DNA of 64,000 nt from Anaerostipes sp. (GCF_018381315.1 NZ_JAGZSD010000017.1:12206-76205); one strand, 5' to 3'; shown: positions 35,445 through 44,264, counted from the stretch's first letter. Notes: generated by a model from the letters alone, not told the origin. Numbers and translations: made by a program.

Positions 35445-36593
35445 ATGCGGTATCGGGAGCTTGGAAATACGGGCATGAAGGTCAGTGAGATCGGACTTGG
35501 CTGTGAAGGGTTTGTGGGAAAAAATGAACAGGAGACACAGGATCTTTTAAATATGGCACAGAAACACGGGGTAAATTATTTAGATCTTTATACACCGGAT
35601 CCGGATTTGAGAGACAGAATCGGAAAGGCTTTAAACGGCAGGAGGGATAAGTTTTTTCTTCAGGGACATCTCTGTACCATATGGCAAGACGGACAGTATA
35701 AACGCACCCGGCAGATAAGCGAGGTCCGGGAAGGTTTTGAGGATATGCTTCACAGGCTGGACACATCGTGTATTGAAGTAGGGATGATCCATTATGTGGA
35801 TTCTTTAAAGGATTGGAAAGAGATCTATGAGGGGCCTGTGATGGAATATGCCAGGGAACTGAAAGCATCAGGGAAAATCCGCTATATCGGCATGAGCAGC
35901 CATAACCCGGAGGCAGCTGCGGAAGCGGTGAAGAGCAAAGAGATTCAGGTGCTCATGTTTAGTGTCAATCCATGTTATGATCTGCAGCCGGCAGGAGAGG
36001 ACTGCGGAGAACTGTGGGATGACAAAAATTATGAAGGAGATCTTGTGAATATGGATCCGTCAAGGGAGGCGCTCTATGAGCTTTGCAGCCAGATGGGCAC
36101 AGGGATAACGGTCATGAAGGCTTTCGGCGGAGGGGATCTGCTGAGTGAAGAATTATCTCCGGCTGGAAAAGCACTGACGCCAAGCCAGTGTATCCATTAT
36201 GCTCTTACCAGGCCGGCAGTGTCCTCTGTCCTGGCAGGTGCCCATTCCCCGGGGGAAATGAAAGCCAGCCTTTACTATGAAGAGGCGGGGGAGGCTGAAA
36301 AGGACTATGCCCGTGCGCTGGCTTCTTTTCCGAATATAAGCTGGCAGGGCCACTGTATGTACTGCGGCCACTGTGCTCCATGTCCTAAAGGAATTGATGT
36401 GGCATCTGTCACCAAATTTCTAAATCTTGCAAAGGCCAGAAAAGAAGTGCCGGAGACTGTCAGAGAACATTATGCCCTGCTGGAACACAAAGCATCGGAG
36501 TGTGTGGGATGCGGTATATGTGAAACCCGGTGTCCGTTCGGAGTTCCGATTGCAGACAATATGAAAAACGCAGCTGAAGTTTTCCAGGATTAA
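35445..36593 (+). CDS. Aldo/keto reductase with C-terminal [4Fe-4S] domain, copy 1
   Basis: 382-residue cytoplasmic oxidoreductase. The aldo/keto reductase barrel (about 1-270) starts MRYRELGNTGMKVSEIGLG. A ferredoxin-like tail has CMYCGHCAPCP and CVGCGICETRCP, eight cysteines for two clusters. Substrate unknown; small carbonyl compounds are plausible. It is controlled by a MerR-type promoter and sits 23 bases before a metallophosphoesterase gene. A second member of the family is at 48913 with the same type of promoter. The start at 35445 is chosen by family alignment; 35433 touches its ribosome site. Confidence 0.88.
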   Translation: MRYRELGNTGMKVSEIGLGCEGFVGKNEQETQDLLNMAQKHGVNYLDLYTPDPDLRDRIGKALNGRRDKFFLQGHLCTIWQDGQYKRTRQISEVREGFEDMLHRLDTSCIEVGMIHYVDSLKDWKEIYEGPVMEYARELKASGKIRYIGMSSHNPEAAAEAVKSKEIQVLMFSVNPCYDLQPAGEDCGELWDDKNYEGDLVNMDPSREALYELCSQMGTGITVMKAFGGGDLLSEELSPAGKALTPSQCIHYALTRPAVSSVLAGAHSPGEMKASLYYEEAGEAEKDYARALASFPNISWQGHCMYCGHCAPCPKGIDVASVTKFLNLAKARKEVPETVREHYALLEHKASECVGCGICETRCPFGVPIADNMKNAAEVFQD

Positions 36594-36616
36594 TACATCA
36601 TGCAGGAGGAAGTAAC

Positions 36617-37717
36617 TTGTACTTACTATTTTTTATCGTTCCAATTTTGATTTTTATACCCGCAGGTATTTATCTGTATTTTTTCTTCCGCCGGATCTTC
36701 CGGCTGTTCCTTCATAGAGACACCCGTACAGTAAAAGTTCTGAGTGCAGCTGCGGCTGCGGCCTGTATTTACTATGCATGGCCCGCCTACGGGTGGGGCG
36801 GGGTGGCCGTCCTGCATCTGATTGGAGTATCTCTGATTATAGATTTAGTAAACGCTGCGGTGAAGAAATTTTTTGGAAGCCGCAGGAAGTGGGAGGCAGT
36901 TTATAAAAGCGGTATTTTGGTATTTGTTATCACTGCACTGATTTTTTCATATGGATATTACAATATGCAGCAGATCAAGAAGACGGAATATCAGATAACA
37001 TCTTCAAAAGTGAAAGCAGGCAGCGGATTTAAAATTGCTCTCATGTCCGATATTCATCTGGGAGTTACGATGAATGCAGAAGAATTAAAAAAATGGTGCG
37101 GAAAAATCCAGGACCAGAATCCGGACATTGTTCTGTTGGCCGGAGACATTTTTGATGAGAATACAAAACGGGAAGAGATGGAACAGGCAGCAGAGGCTGT
37201 GGGAAATATAAAAAGCACCTATGGAGTGTTTTATGTTTACGGAAACCATGATTCCAATCAATATGTAGAAAGGCCGGAATATCGTTCTGAGGATCTGAGA
37301 CAGGCATTGAAAACGGCGGGTATCCATGTGCTGGAGGATGAAGCCGTTCCTGCAGGAACTGGGATTTGTGTGATAGGAAGAAAAGATGCCGGTGACCAGT
37401 CCAGAAAAAGCCTGAAAGAGATCATGAAGAATGTGCCGGATCATAAATTCTGTCTGCTGATGGACCATCAGCCCGGAGATCTGGAAGAAAATAACAGGGA
37501 AGGTATCGATCTGCAGGTATCAGGACATACCCATGCGGGGCAGATCTGGCCTACCGGCCAGCTGATGGAGCTTCTGGGAGTCAATGATATCAACTATGGA
37601 TACCGGAAAACCGGAGAACTTCAGACCATCGTCACATCAGGAATGGCCGGATGGGGGTATCCGATCCGGACGGGCGGACACTGCGAGTATGTCATGATAG
37701 AGGTAACTGCACCATAA
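36617..37717 (+). CDS. Membrane-anchored metallophosphoesterase (YkuE-like)
   Basis: 366 residues. The first 115 or so contain about four hydrophobic segments, followed by a calcineurin-like domain. Metal ligands are in LMSDIHLG, LLAGDIFDE, VYGNHDSN, LLMDHQPG and SGHTHAGQ. Proteins of this kind act on membrane-associated phosphoesters such as UDP-sugar lipids. The active site is predicted to be outside. The start is TTG behind CAGGAGGAAG. It is likely cotranscribed with the aldo/keto reductase and is convergent with hxlR. Confidence 0.85.
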   Translation: MYLLFFIVPILIFIPAGIYLYFFFRRIFRLFLHRDTRTVKVLSAAAAAACIYYAWPAYGWGGVAVLHLIGVSLIIDLVNAAVKKFFGSRRKWEAVYKSGILVFVITALIFSYGYYNMQQIKKTEYQITSSKVKAGSGFKIALMSDIHLGVTMNAEELKKWCGKIQDQNPDIVLLAGDIFDENTKREEMEQAAEAVGNIKSTYGVFYVYGNHDSNQYVERPEYRSEDLRQALKTAGIHVLEDEAVPAGTGICVIGRKDAGDQSRKSLKEIMKNVPDHKFCLLMDHQPGDLEENNREGIDLQVSGHTHAGQIWPTGQLMELLGVNDINYGYRKTGELQTIVTSGMAGWGYPIRTGGHCEYVMIEVTAP

Positions 37718-37733
37718 CCCTGGCTGGCAGATG

Positions 37734-38075
37734 TTAATGTACTTTTTGATTCTGTGTTTTTTGAGTGTATTCGGTTCCCCACTCAACCATACAGTCCAGT
37801 ATAGGCTTCAGGCTCATTCCGGTTTCTGTCAGGGAGTATTCTACCTTTGGAGGTACCTGGGGGTATACTTTCCGGTTCACCAGTCCGTCGGCCTCCATTG
37901 CCCGCAGATGGCTGGTCAGAACTTTCTGTGTGATGCCTGATACGGAACGCATCAGTTCACAAAACCGTTTGGTGCCGGTGAGCAGATCCCGGATGATCAG
38001 GACCTTCCATTTGTCGCCGATCAGCTGCAGCGTCATTTCCACAGGGCATTCAGGTATTTTTCTTTCCTTTGGCAT
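37734..38075 (-). CDS. HxlR-family winged-helix regulator
   Basis: 113-residue MarR-like HxlR regulator: CPVEMTLQLIGDKWKVLIIRDLLTGTKRF, the recognition region ISGITQKVLTSHLRAMEADGLVNR, and the wing VPPKVEYSLTETG. It senses small electrophiles or redox state in known cases, often with a cysteine near the N-terminus; here Cys10 (PECPVEM) is in that place. The start has AAGGAGGAATACAG. It is divergent from the sirtuin gene and might regulate it. Confidence 0.9.
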   Translation of the reverse strand: MPKERKIPECPVEMTLQLIGDKWKVLIIRDLLTGTKRFCELMRSVSGITQKVLTSHLRAMEADGLVNRKVYPQVPPKVEYSLTETGMSLKPILDCMVEWGTEYTQKTQNQKVH

Positions 38076-38201
38076 GATCTGTATTCCTCCTTGGTATATA
38101 ATGGCTTTATGGCCAGTTCAGCGGTGTGTATTTGAGCTGGCTGAAACAAACGTAATTATATTCTATATCTTTTCTGATTTTAACACAATAAGAAACCTGA
38201 A

Positions 38202-38239
38202 GGCGGCATAGTATCTTTTGGATACTGTGCCACTTTTTT
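38202..38239 (+). terminator. Plus-strand terminator in the hxlR/sirtuin intergenic region
   Basis: GGCATAGTATC and GATACTGTGCC pair with one G-T and are followed by six T after CA. No plus-strand gene ends here, so it would stop a transcript that runs antisense through hxlR, or define a small leader RNA. Confidence 0.6.
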
Positions 38240-38331
38240 GTGCGTAATTTACGCTGAGAGCCGCAGAGAGTACTATTAATCTGTATGAACTGGTAAAAGA
38301 GCATTTGAACATGAAAAAGGCGGTGGACTTA

Positions 38332-39258
38332 ATGATTTGCAGAAACGATATAAGAGAAAAAGAGACAGAAAATGCAGTCTCAAAGCTGAGACAGGCAATG
38401 AATGAAGCCGATGCTGTTATGATTGGCGCAGGTGCCGGACTTTCATTATCAGCCGGATTCATGTATTCAGGTGATCGGTTTCAGAAATATTTTCCCGACT
38501 TTATTGAAAAGTATGGGTTTAGAGATGCCTATTCCGGAGGATTTCATTCATTTAAAAGTCTGGAAGAAAATTGGGCATATTGGAGCCGGTATATTTATAT
38601 CAGCCGCTATACTGATGCACCGAAGCCTGTGTACACGGACTTGCTTGGCCTTGTCAAGGGCAGGGATTATTTTGTGCTGACAACCAATGTAGATCATCAG
38701 TTTCAGAAGGCTGGATTCGATAAGAACAGACTGTTCTGCACACAGGGAGATTATGGACGCTGGCAGTGCTCACAGCCATGCCATGATAAGACCTATGACA
38801 ACGAAAAAATAGTAAAACAGATGACAGAAGCGCAGGGATTTAAGACTGCAGAAAATGGGAACTTGATTCCTCCGGAACACCCGAAGATGAGGATCCCGTC
38901 AGATTTGGTTCCCGAGTGTCCAGTCTGCGGCAGGCCGATGAGCATGAATCTCCGTGCCGATGATACTTTTGTTGAGGACGGGGAATGGCATCGGGCAGCA
39001 CATAATTATGATGAATTTATTAAGAGACACCAGAATCTGAAAATACTTTTCTTAGAACTGGGCGCCGGAATGAATACGCCAACGATTATAAAATTTAATT
39101 TCTGGAGAATGACACATCAGTGGAAGGATGCGGTATATGCGTGTATTAACCTAAATGATGTATATGTACCACAGGAGATTGAGAAAAAATCAATCTGCAT
39201 CAGGGATGATATCGGTGCAGTTTTGAAACAGTTACAGCATTATTTTTTATATTTATGA
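38332..39258 (+). CDS. Class M sirtuin (SirTM-like protein ADP-ribosyltransferase)
   Basis: 308-residue Sir2-fold protein. NAD-binding motif is MIGAGAGLSLSAGF; TTNVDHQF carries the conserved Asn-Asp; CTQGDYGRWQCSQPC has Gln where deacetylase sirtuins have the catalytic His. Zinc cysteines are CSQPC and CPVCG. These are marks of class M sirtuins, which ADP-ribosylate proteins such as lipoylated GcvH-like carriers rather than deacetylate. The macrodomain gene at 42725 would remove the mark. I chose ATG 38332 because AAGGCGGTGG precedes it; earlier in-frame TTG and ATG exist. No gcvH-like or lplA-like gene is present nearby. Confidence 0.82.
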   Translation: MICRNDIREKETENAVSKLRQAMNEADAVMIGAGAGLSLSAGFMYSGDRFQKYFPDFIEKYGFRDAYSGGFHSFKSLEENWAYWSRYIYISRYTDAPKPVYTDLLGLVKGRDYFVLTTNVDHQFQKAGFDKNRLFCTQGDYGRWQCSQPCHDKTYDNEKIVKQMTEAQGFKTAENGNLIPPEHPKMRIPSDLVPECPVCGRPMSMNLRADDTFVEDGEWHRAAHNYDEFIKRHQNLKILFLELGAGMNTPTIIKFNFWRMTHQWKDAVYACINLNDVYVPQEIEKKSICIRDDIGAVLKQLQHYFLYL

Positions 39259-39380
39259 AAATATAGAGTTTCAAATGAAATTAAGAAGTTATTATATCCG
39301 GGAATCGTTTCCTCTTTGCTGCTGCCGGCAATACTCCTGTCTGAATATATAAATTCATTTGAATGCACGTTAATTACGAA

Positions 39381-39483
39381 CGAAATAAAAAATAAATTAT
39401 TTCGAAGAAAACTATTGACAAACAGAGAAGAAAAAGCTATAGTAAAATTACAAATGAAACATAAATATAGTTTCAAACGAAAC
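39381..39483 (+). promoter_or_regulatory. Promoter and palindromic operators before the glycyl radical enzyme
   Basis: TTGACA (39415-39420) and TATAGT (39438-39443) are 17 bases apart. An upstream palindrome CGAAATAA/TTATTTCG (39381-39404) and a downstream one GTTTC AAAC GAAAC (39470-39483) bracket it. A third similar word, GTTTCAAATGAAAT, is at 39268. They suggest a repressor that binds CGAAAY-like half-sites, as DeoR proteins do. Confidence 0.6.
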
Positions 39484-39518
39484 AAAGCGAATGAGTCGAT
39501 TGTATGGAGGTTATATTC

Positions 39519-41933
39519 ATGGAGAACACAAAACATTTCGGAACCCTGACGGACAGAATGAAGCATTTTCGAGAAGAGGTTCTCGAAGAAAAACCATACA
39601 TTGATGCAGAACGAGCAGTATTGGCGACAGAAGCTTACAAGGAGAATCAGAATCAGCCAAGAGTGATGGTCAGAGCATTAATGCTTCAGAAAATCCTGGA
39701 AAACATGACGATTTATATTGAAGATAAGTCACTTCTCGCAGGAAATCAGGCTACTAAGAACAGCAATGCACCGATTTTTCCGGAGTACACTTTAGAATTT
39801 GTTTTAAATGAGTTGGATCTCTTTGAGAAAAGAGACGGAGATGTTTTCTATATTACAGAAGATACCAAAAAAGCATTAAGAGAAATTGCTCCGTTTTGGG
39901 AAAATAACAATTTAAGAGCAAGAGGCGAAGCCCTCCTTCCGGAAGAAGCAGATGTGTTTATGGAAACAGGCGTCTTTGGAATGGAAGGCAAGTTAAATGC
40001 CGGAGATGCTCATCTTGCAGTCAATTATGAGAAAGTATTAAAGCATGGTTTAAAAGGCTACAGAGACAGAGTGGCTAAGCTTAGATCGGAGTTAGACTTC
40101 ACTGTTCCTGAGAGCATTGACAAGAATATGTTCTACAAGGCAGTCCTCATCGTGATTGATGCTGTTATAGCTTTTGCAGACAGATACAGCCGTCTTGCAG
40201 CAGAACTTGCAGAGAAGGAAAGTAATCCGGACAGAAAATTGGAACTTGAGGAAATGAGCAGAATCTGTGCAAAGGTTCCATATGAACCGGCTGCATCTTT
40301 TAGAGAAGCAGTTCAGTCTGTATGGTTTATTCAGCTTATTTTACAGATTGAATCAAATGGTCATTCTTTAAGCTATGGAAGATTTGATCAGTACATGTAT
40401 CCATATTATATGAAAGATTTGGAGAGTGGGAAGATCAAGAAAGAGGAGGCACTTGAACTTCTTACCTGTCTCTGGATTAAGACACTTACCGTGAACAAGG
40501 TCAGATCCCAGGCACATACACTTAGTTCTGCAGGATCTCCGATGTACCAGAACGTTACAATCGGCGGACAGACAGCAGATAAGAAGGATGCAGTAAATGA
40601 ACTGAGTTTTCTCGTATTAAAATCAGTAGCACAGACCAGGCTCACACAGCCAAACCTAACAGTGCGTTATCATAAAAATATTAATAAGGCATTTTTTGAT
40701 GAGTGTATTGAGGTTATGAAGCTTGGATTTGGAATGCCTGCACTGAATAATGATGAAATCATTATCCCATCCTTCATTGCGTGGGGAGTGAAGGAAGAAG
40801 ACGCTTATAATTACAGCGCCATCGGCTGTGTTGAGACGGCAGTTCCCGGAAAATGGGGATACAGATGTACCGGAATGAGTTATATTAATTTCCCAAGAGT
40901 TTTACTCTGTGCTATGAATGACGGTGTAGATCTTACAAGCGGAAAGAGATTTACAAAGGGATATGGCAAATTTGAGACAATGGAAACCTATGAACAGCTT
41001 CTTGCAGCGTGGGATAAGACGGTCAGAGAGATGACCAGATACAGCGTTATTGTTGAAAATGCGATTGATAAAGCAAGTGAGCGTGATGTGCCGGATGTTC
41101 TTTGCTCTGCTCTTACAGATGACTGCATCGGAAGAGGAAAAACAATTAAAGAAGGCGGGGCAGTATATGACTTCATCTCAGGACTTCAGGTTGGAATTGC
41201 AAACATGGCAGATTCACTGGCAGCTATTAAAAAGCTGGTTTATGAAGAGAAAAAGATTACGAGAAAGCAGCTCTGGGATGCTATCCTTGATGATTTTACT
41301 TCCGAAGAGAATCAAAAAATACAGGAAATGCTTATAAAAGAAGCTCCAAAGTATGGAAACGATAATGATTACGTTGACCATCTCGTAGTAGAAGCCTATG
41401 ATTCTTATTTGGATGAGATTAAGAAGTATCCAAGCACCAGATATAACAGGGGGCCAATCGGCGGCATTCGGTATGGCGGAACTTCATCCATCAGTGCAAA
41501 TGTAGGCCAGGGCATGGGAACAAAGGCGACACCAGATGGAAGAAATGCCTTTGAACCGCTGGCAGAGGGGTGCTCACCTGCTCATAACTGTGATAAAAAT
41601 GGTCCGACAGCAGTATTTAAAACCGTATCAAAGCTCCCGACAGATAAAATTACGGGAGGGGTTCTTCTGAATCAGAAAATGACACCGCAGATGCTCTCTA
41701 CAGAGGAGAACAAGCAGAAGCTTGAAATGCTGATCAGTACCTTTTTCAACCGCCTGCATGGATATCATGTCCAGTATAATATTGTTTCAAGAGAGACTTT
41801 GCTGGATGCACAGGCAAATCCGGAAAATCATAAGGATTTAATTGTGCGGGTAGCAGGTTACAGTGCTTTCTTTAATGTACTTTCCAGAAAGACACAGGAT
41901 GACATTATCGAGAGAACTGAGCAGACACTGTAA
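39519..41933 (+). CDS. Glycyl radical enzyme, eliminase type (PflD/YbiW-like)
   Basis: 804-residue enzyme of the pyruvate formate-lyase superfamily. The thiyl Cys437 lies in SAIGCVE, and the Glu two residues later is the acid/base of dehydratase-type members; pyruvate formate-lyase would have two adjacent cysteines. The radical glycine is Gly780 in RVAGYSAFF. No radical SAM activase is encoded nearby, so it must be activated in trans. The next gene is a fructose-6-phosphate aldolase-like protein, the same pairing as ybiW with fsaA in E. coli. From memory, YbiW-type enzymes open 1,5-anhydroglucitol-6-phosphate to 1-deoxyfructose-6-phosphate; that role here is inference. Start: ATG 39519 behind ATGGAGG. 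Confidence 0.88.
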   Translation: MENTKHFGTLTDRMKHFREEVLEEKPYIDAERAVLATEAYKENQNQPRVMVRALMLQKILENMTIYIEDKSLLAGNQATKNSNAPIFPEYTLEFVLNELDLFEKRDGDVFYITEDTKKALREIAPFWENNNLRARGEALLPEEADVFMETGVFGMEGKLNAGDAHLAVNYEKVLKHGLKGYRDRVAKLRSELDFTVPESIDKNMFYKAVLIVIDAVIAFADRYSRLAAELAEKESNPDRKLELEEMSRICAKVPYEPAASFREAVQSVWFIQLILQIESNGHSLSYGRFDQYMYPYYMKDLESGKIKKEEALELLTCLWIKTLTVNKVRSQAHTLSSAGSPMYQNVTIGGQTADKKDAVNELSFLVLKSVAQTRLTQPNLTVRYHKNINKAFFDECIEVMKLGFGMPALNNDEIIIPSFIAWGVKEEDAYNYSAIGCVETAVPGKWGYRCTGMSYINFPRVLLCAMNDGVDLTSGKRFTKGYGKFETMETYEQLLAAWDKTVREMTRYSVIVENAIDKASERDVPDVLCSALTDDCIGRGKTIKEGGAVYDFISGLQVGIANMADSLAAIKKLVYEEKKITRKQLWDAILDDFTSEENQKIQEMLIKEAPKYGNDNDYVDHLVVEAYDSYLDEIKKYPSTRYNRGPIGGIRYGGTSSISANVGQGMGTKATPDGRNAFEPLAEGCSPAHNCDKNGPTAVFKTVSKLPTDKITGGVLLNQKMTPQMLSTEENKQKLEMLISTFFNRLHGYHVQYNIVSRETLLDAQANPENHKDLIVRVAGYSAFFNVLSRKTQDDIIERTEQTL

Positions 41934-41975
41934 TTTATATATAAAAACGAATATTTTGAAAGAAAGGCAGCAGTT

Positions 41976-42653
41976 ATGAAGTTAATTATTGATGATGCAA
42001 ATGTAGAGATGATCAAGAAGATTTATGAGTTTTATCCAGTTGACGGAGTGACAACAAATCCTTCCATTCTCGCAAAGAGCGGAAAGCAGCCGTTTGATGT
42101 ATTAAAGGAAATAAGAGAGATTATAGGAGCAGATGCAGAACTCCATGTTCAGGCAGTTGCAGATTCGGCAGAAGGAATGATGGAGGATGCCAAGAAGATT
42201 ACAGAGGTTCTTGGACAAAACACTTATGTAAAGATTCCATCTGTACCGGAAGGATTCAAGGCAATGAAAGCGCTGAAGGCACAGGGATACAACATTACAG
42301 CAACAGCAGTCTATACACCAATGCAGGCATATCTTGCAGGTAAATGCGGAGCTGACTATGCGGCCCCTTACATTAACAGAATTGACAATATGGGTTATGA
42401 CGGTGTTGCAGTGGCAAAGAAGATTCATTCTATTTTTAAAAACAATGGTCTGCATACAGAGGTTCTGGCCGCAAGCTTTAAGAATTCACAGCAGGTACTT
42501 GATCTGTGCGAGTATGGAATCGGAGCATCAACAGTAGCCGCAGATGTGATTGAGATGTTTGTAAAGAATGCTGCTATCGGAGCTGCTGTCAATGATTTTA
42601 CAAAAGATTTTGAAACTCTTGTAGGGACTGGAAAAACAATGAAAGACTGTTAG
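41976..42653 (+). CDS. fsa: Fructose-6-phosphate aldolase/transaldolase-like protein
   Basis: 225-residue small transaldolase-family protein. DGVTTNPSI, the Schiff-base lysine in TYVKIPSV, TATAVYTPMQAYLAG and YINRIDNMG are typical of FSA. These cleave ketose phosphates with a 1-CH2OH or 1-CH3 end to glyceraldehyde 3-phosphate and a C3 ketone. It is 42 bases downstream of the glycyl radical enzyme and in the same operon. A pathway from anhydro- or deoxy-sugar phosphate to hydroxyacetone and glyceraldehyde phosphate is plausible. Confidence 0.88.
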   Translation: MKLIIDDANVEMIKKIYEFYPVDGVTTNPSILAKSGKQPFDVLKEIREIIGADAELHVQAVADSAEGMMEDAKKITEVLGQNTYVKIPSVPEGFKAMKALKAQGYNITATAVYTPMQAYLAGKCGADYAAPYINRIDNMGYDGVAVAKKIHSIFKNNGLHTEVLAASFKNSQQVLDLCEYGIGASTVAADVIEMFVKNAAIGAAVNDFTKDFETLVGTGKTMKDC

Positions 42654-42724
42654 CAGATATAAAGATCAGAGGGTGCCATACAGAAGCCGGAGACTGGGAT
42701 TTAGAGATGCAAAGGAGGATAAAA

Positions 42725-43531
42725 ATGGATCAGGAACAGAGACTCGATTATCTGATCGGCGAGTTAGCCAAAGACTCCGGTATGTATGAAAGACTCAAAG
42801 CCGGAGAAGCGGACAAAAGAAGACTTCTCCGTTCCCTGATGAACGTCAGGATGCCCGGAGAACTGCCGCCTCGTTTGCTGAAGGTTCAGGATGAATATCT
42901 GCAGGAAGAGACGGCACAAAAAGGGATTGTTTCCGTTGAAGAGATACTGACCGTAAAAGAAGAGTTCGGGTCCCGGATCAGACATGCTGATAAGATTTCT
43001 GTATGGCAGGGCGATATCACTAGAATTTCTGCGGATGCTGTTGTGAATGCGGCTAATTCTCAGATGCTTGGGTGTTTTGTGCCGTGCCATGGATGCGTGG
43101 ACAATGCCATTCATTCAGCGGCAGGAATGCAGCTTAGGGAAGAATGTTTCCGGATAATGCAGAAACAGGGACATGAGGAACCACAGGGCAAGGCAAAGAC
43201 CACACAGGGATATAACCTTCCATGCCGGTATGTACTCCACACAGTAGGCCCGGTCATCTGCGGTATTCTCAGAGAAGAAGACTGTATGGCACTGAGAAGC
43301 TGTTATCAGTCCTGTATGGAAGCGGCGGAGGAAAAGCAGTTGGCCAGTATTGTTTTCTGCTGTATTTCTACAGGGGAGTTCCATTTTCCAAACGAGAGGG
43401 CAGCAAAAATTGCCATGGATACGGTGCTTACTTTTCTGGACAGAGAAAGCAGCATAAAGCGGGTTATATTTAATGTATTTAAGGAGAAAGACAGAGATAT
43501 TTACAGAAAGCTTGTGACATGTTCCTCATGA
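42725..43531 (+). CDS. Zinc-containing macrodomain protein-ADP-ribose hydrolase
   Basis: 268 residues. An N-terminal helical region (about 1-80) precedes a macrodomain: WQGDITRISADAVVNAANSQMLGCFVPCHGCVDNAIHSAAG, in two adjoining motifs, holds the ADP-ribose-binding Asp and the Cys/His cluster of zinc macrodomains. The catalytic pocket also includes TVGP and STGEF(HF)P. Enzymes of this class reverse SirTM modification. It is likely in the operon of the glycyl radical enzyme, 71 bases after the aldolase, with AAAGGAGGAT before ATG 42725. A terminator follows. Confidence 0.88.
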   Translation: MDQEQRLDYLIGELAKDSGMYERLKAGEADKRRLLRSLMNVRMPGELPPRLLKVQDEYLQEETAQKGIVSVEEILTVKEEFGSRIRHADKISVWQGDITRISADAVVNAANSQMLGCFVPCHGCVDNAIHSAAGMQLREECFRIMQKQGHEEPQGKAKTTQGYNLPCRYVLHTVGPVICGILREEDCMALRSCYQSCMEAAEEKQLASIVFCCISTGEFHFPNERAAKIAMDTVLTFLDRESSIKRVIFNVFKEKDRDIYRKLVTCSS

Positions 43532-43567
43532 TTTCCGTTTGGCTCTTAGAACAATTCTTTCAAAAAC

Positions 43568-43613
43568 AAAAGACTGATTCCGGATTTTTATTCTGGAATC
43601 AGTCTTTTCTTTT
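43568..43613 (+). terminator. Terminator after the macrodomain gene
   Basis: AAAAGACTGATTCC pairs with GGAATCAGTCTTTT and is followed by CTTTT. Confidence 0.85.
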
Positions 43614-43673
43614 GCAAGATTTACGGCTCTACATCATTGTACAACTTCGGGCAGGTTCCTCATGATTGTGCGA

Positions 43674-44264
43674 TTAGAATCCTAAGCGCACTTGTCCGCT
43701 TTGTTCCGGTTGAGGCTTCTGTCCGGTGCATTTTGCTGTCAGGCTGCTGCATACAGCCAGAGATGAGCGGAGAATATACCGGCAGTCATCCTCAGGGGCG
43801 GAGGAAGAAAGAAGATATCTTTCGTGCAGTGTCTCCATCCAGGGGTCAAAGCGGCGGATATCCATCACCGGTTTTGCCGGCCTGAGAATCTGTTCCGGGC
43901 GCATGGTTTTGCGAAAAACAGAATGGAGACGCCGTTCATACAGCACATGCTGCGGAAAGGAGAATTTAAATTCTTTGTTATGGGGACGGGTGAAGGAATC
44001 AGCTATATAATGCATCATTTCTCCGGCATGGAACCAGCCTTGGAGGGTGTCACGAAATTCGGAGGAATACGTCCGGCTCATAAGATTCCTTCGTGCCTGA
44101 TAAGTGTGGCCGTCCAGATCTGCAGCGCTGGCTCCTTTCAGATAAGACAGCAGATTAAGATCAGGAAATACATTTCCTAACGTAAATGCAAGTGATTTCG
44201 GGAAATTCAGCTTCATGCGGCGGGCAAGTAATCTTGACAAAGAATAATGATCTTTTGTTTCCAT
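43674..44264 (-). CDS. Zinc-dependent phospholipase C-like protein
   Basis: 196-residue all-helical protein of the bacterial zinc phospholipase C/S1-P1 nuclease superfamily, cytoplasmic as no signal peptide is visible. LGNVFPDLNLLSYLKG and WFHAGEMMHYIADSFTRPHN carry the histidines and acidic residues that bind the metal cluster. Many Lachnospiraceae have such proteins without a known substrate. It is monocistronic, with AAGAGGTAG before the start. Confidence 0.75.
   Translation of the reverse strand: METKDHYSLSRLLARRMKLNFPKSLAFTLGNVFPDLNLLSYLKGASAADLDGHTYQARRNLMSRTYSSEFRDTLQGWFHAGEMMHYIADSFTRPHNKEFKFSFPQHVLYERRLHSVFRKTMRPEQILRPAKPVMDIRRFDPWMETLHERYLLSSSAPEDDCRYILRSSLAVCSSLTAKCTGQKPQPEQSGQVRLGF

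Noticed and set aside
38332..39258. Sir2-type antiphage defence protein
   Set aside because: The zinc cysteines and the Gln active-site motif are those of class M sirtuins, and a macrodomain eraser is in the same locus. No other defence gene is nearby.
39519..41933. Pyruvate formate-lyase
   Set aside because: One active-site Cys followed by Val-Glu rather than two adjacent cysteines.
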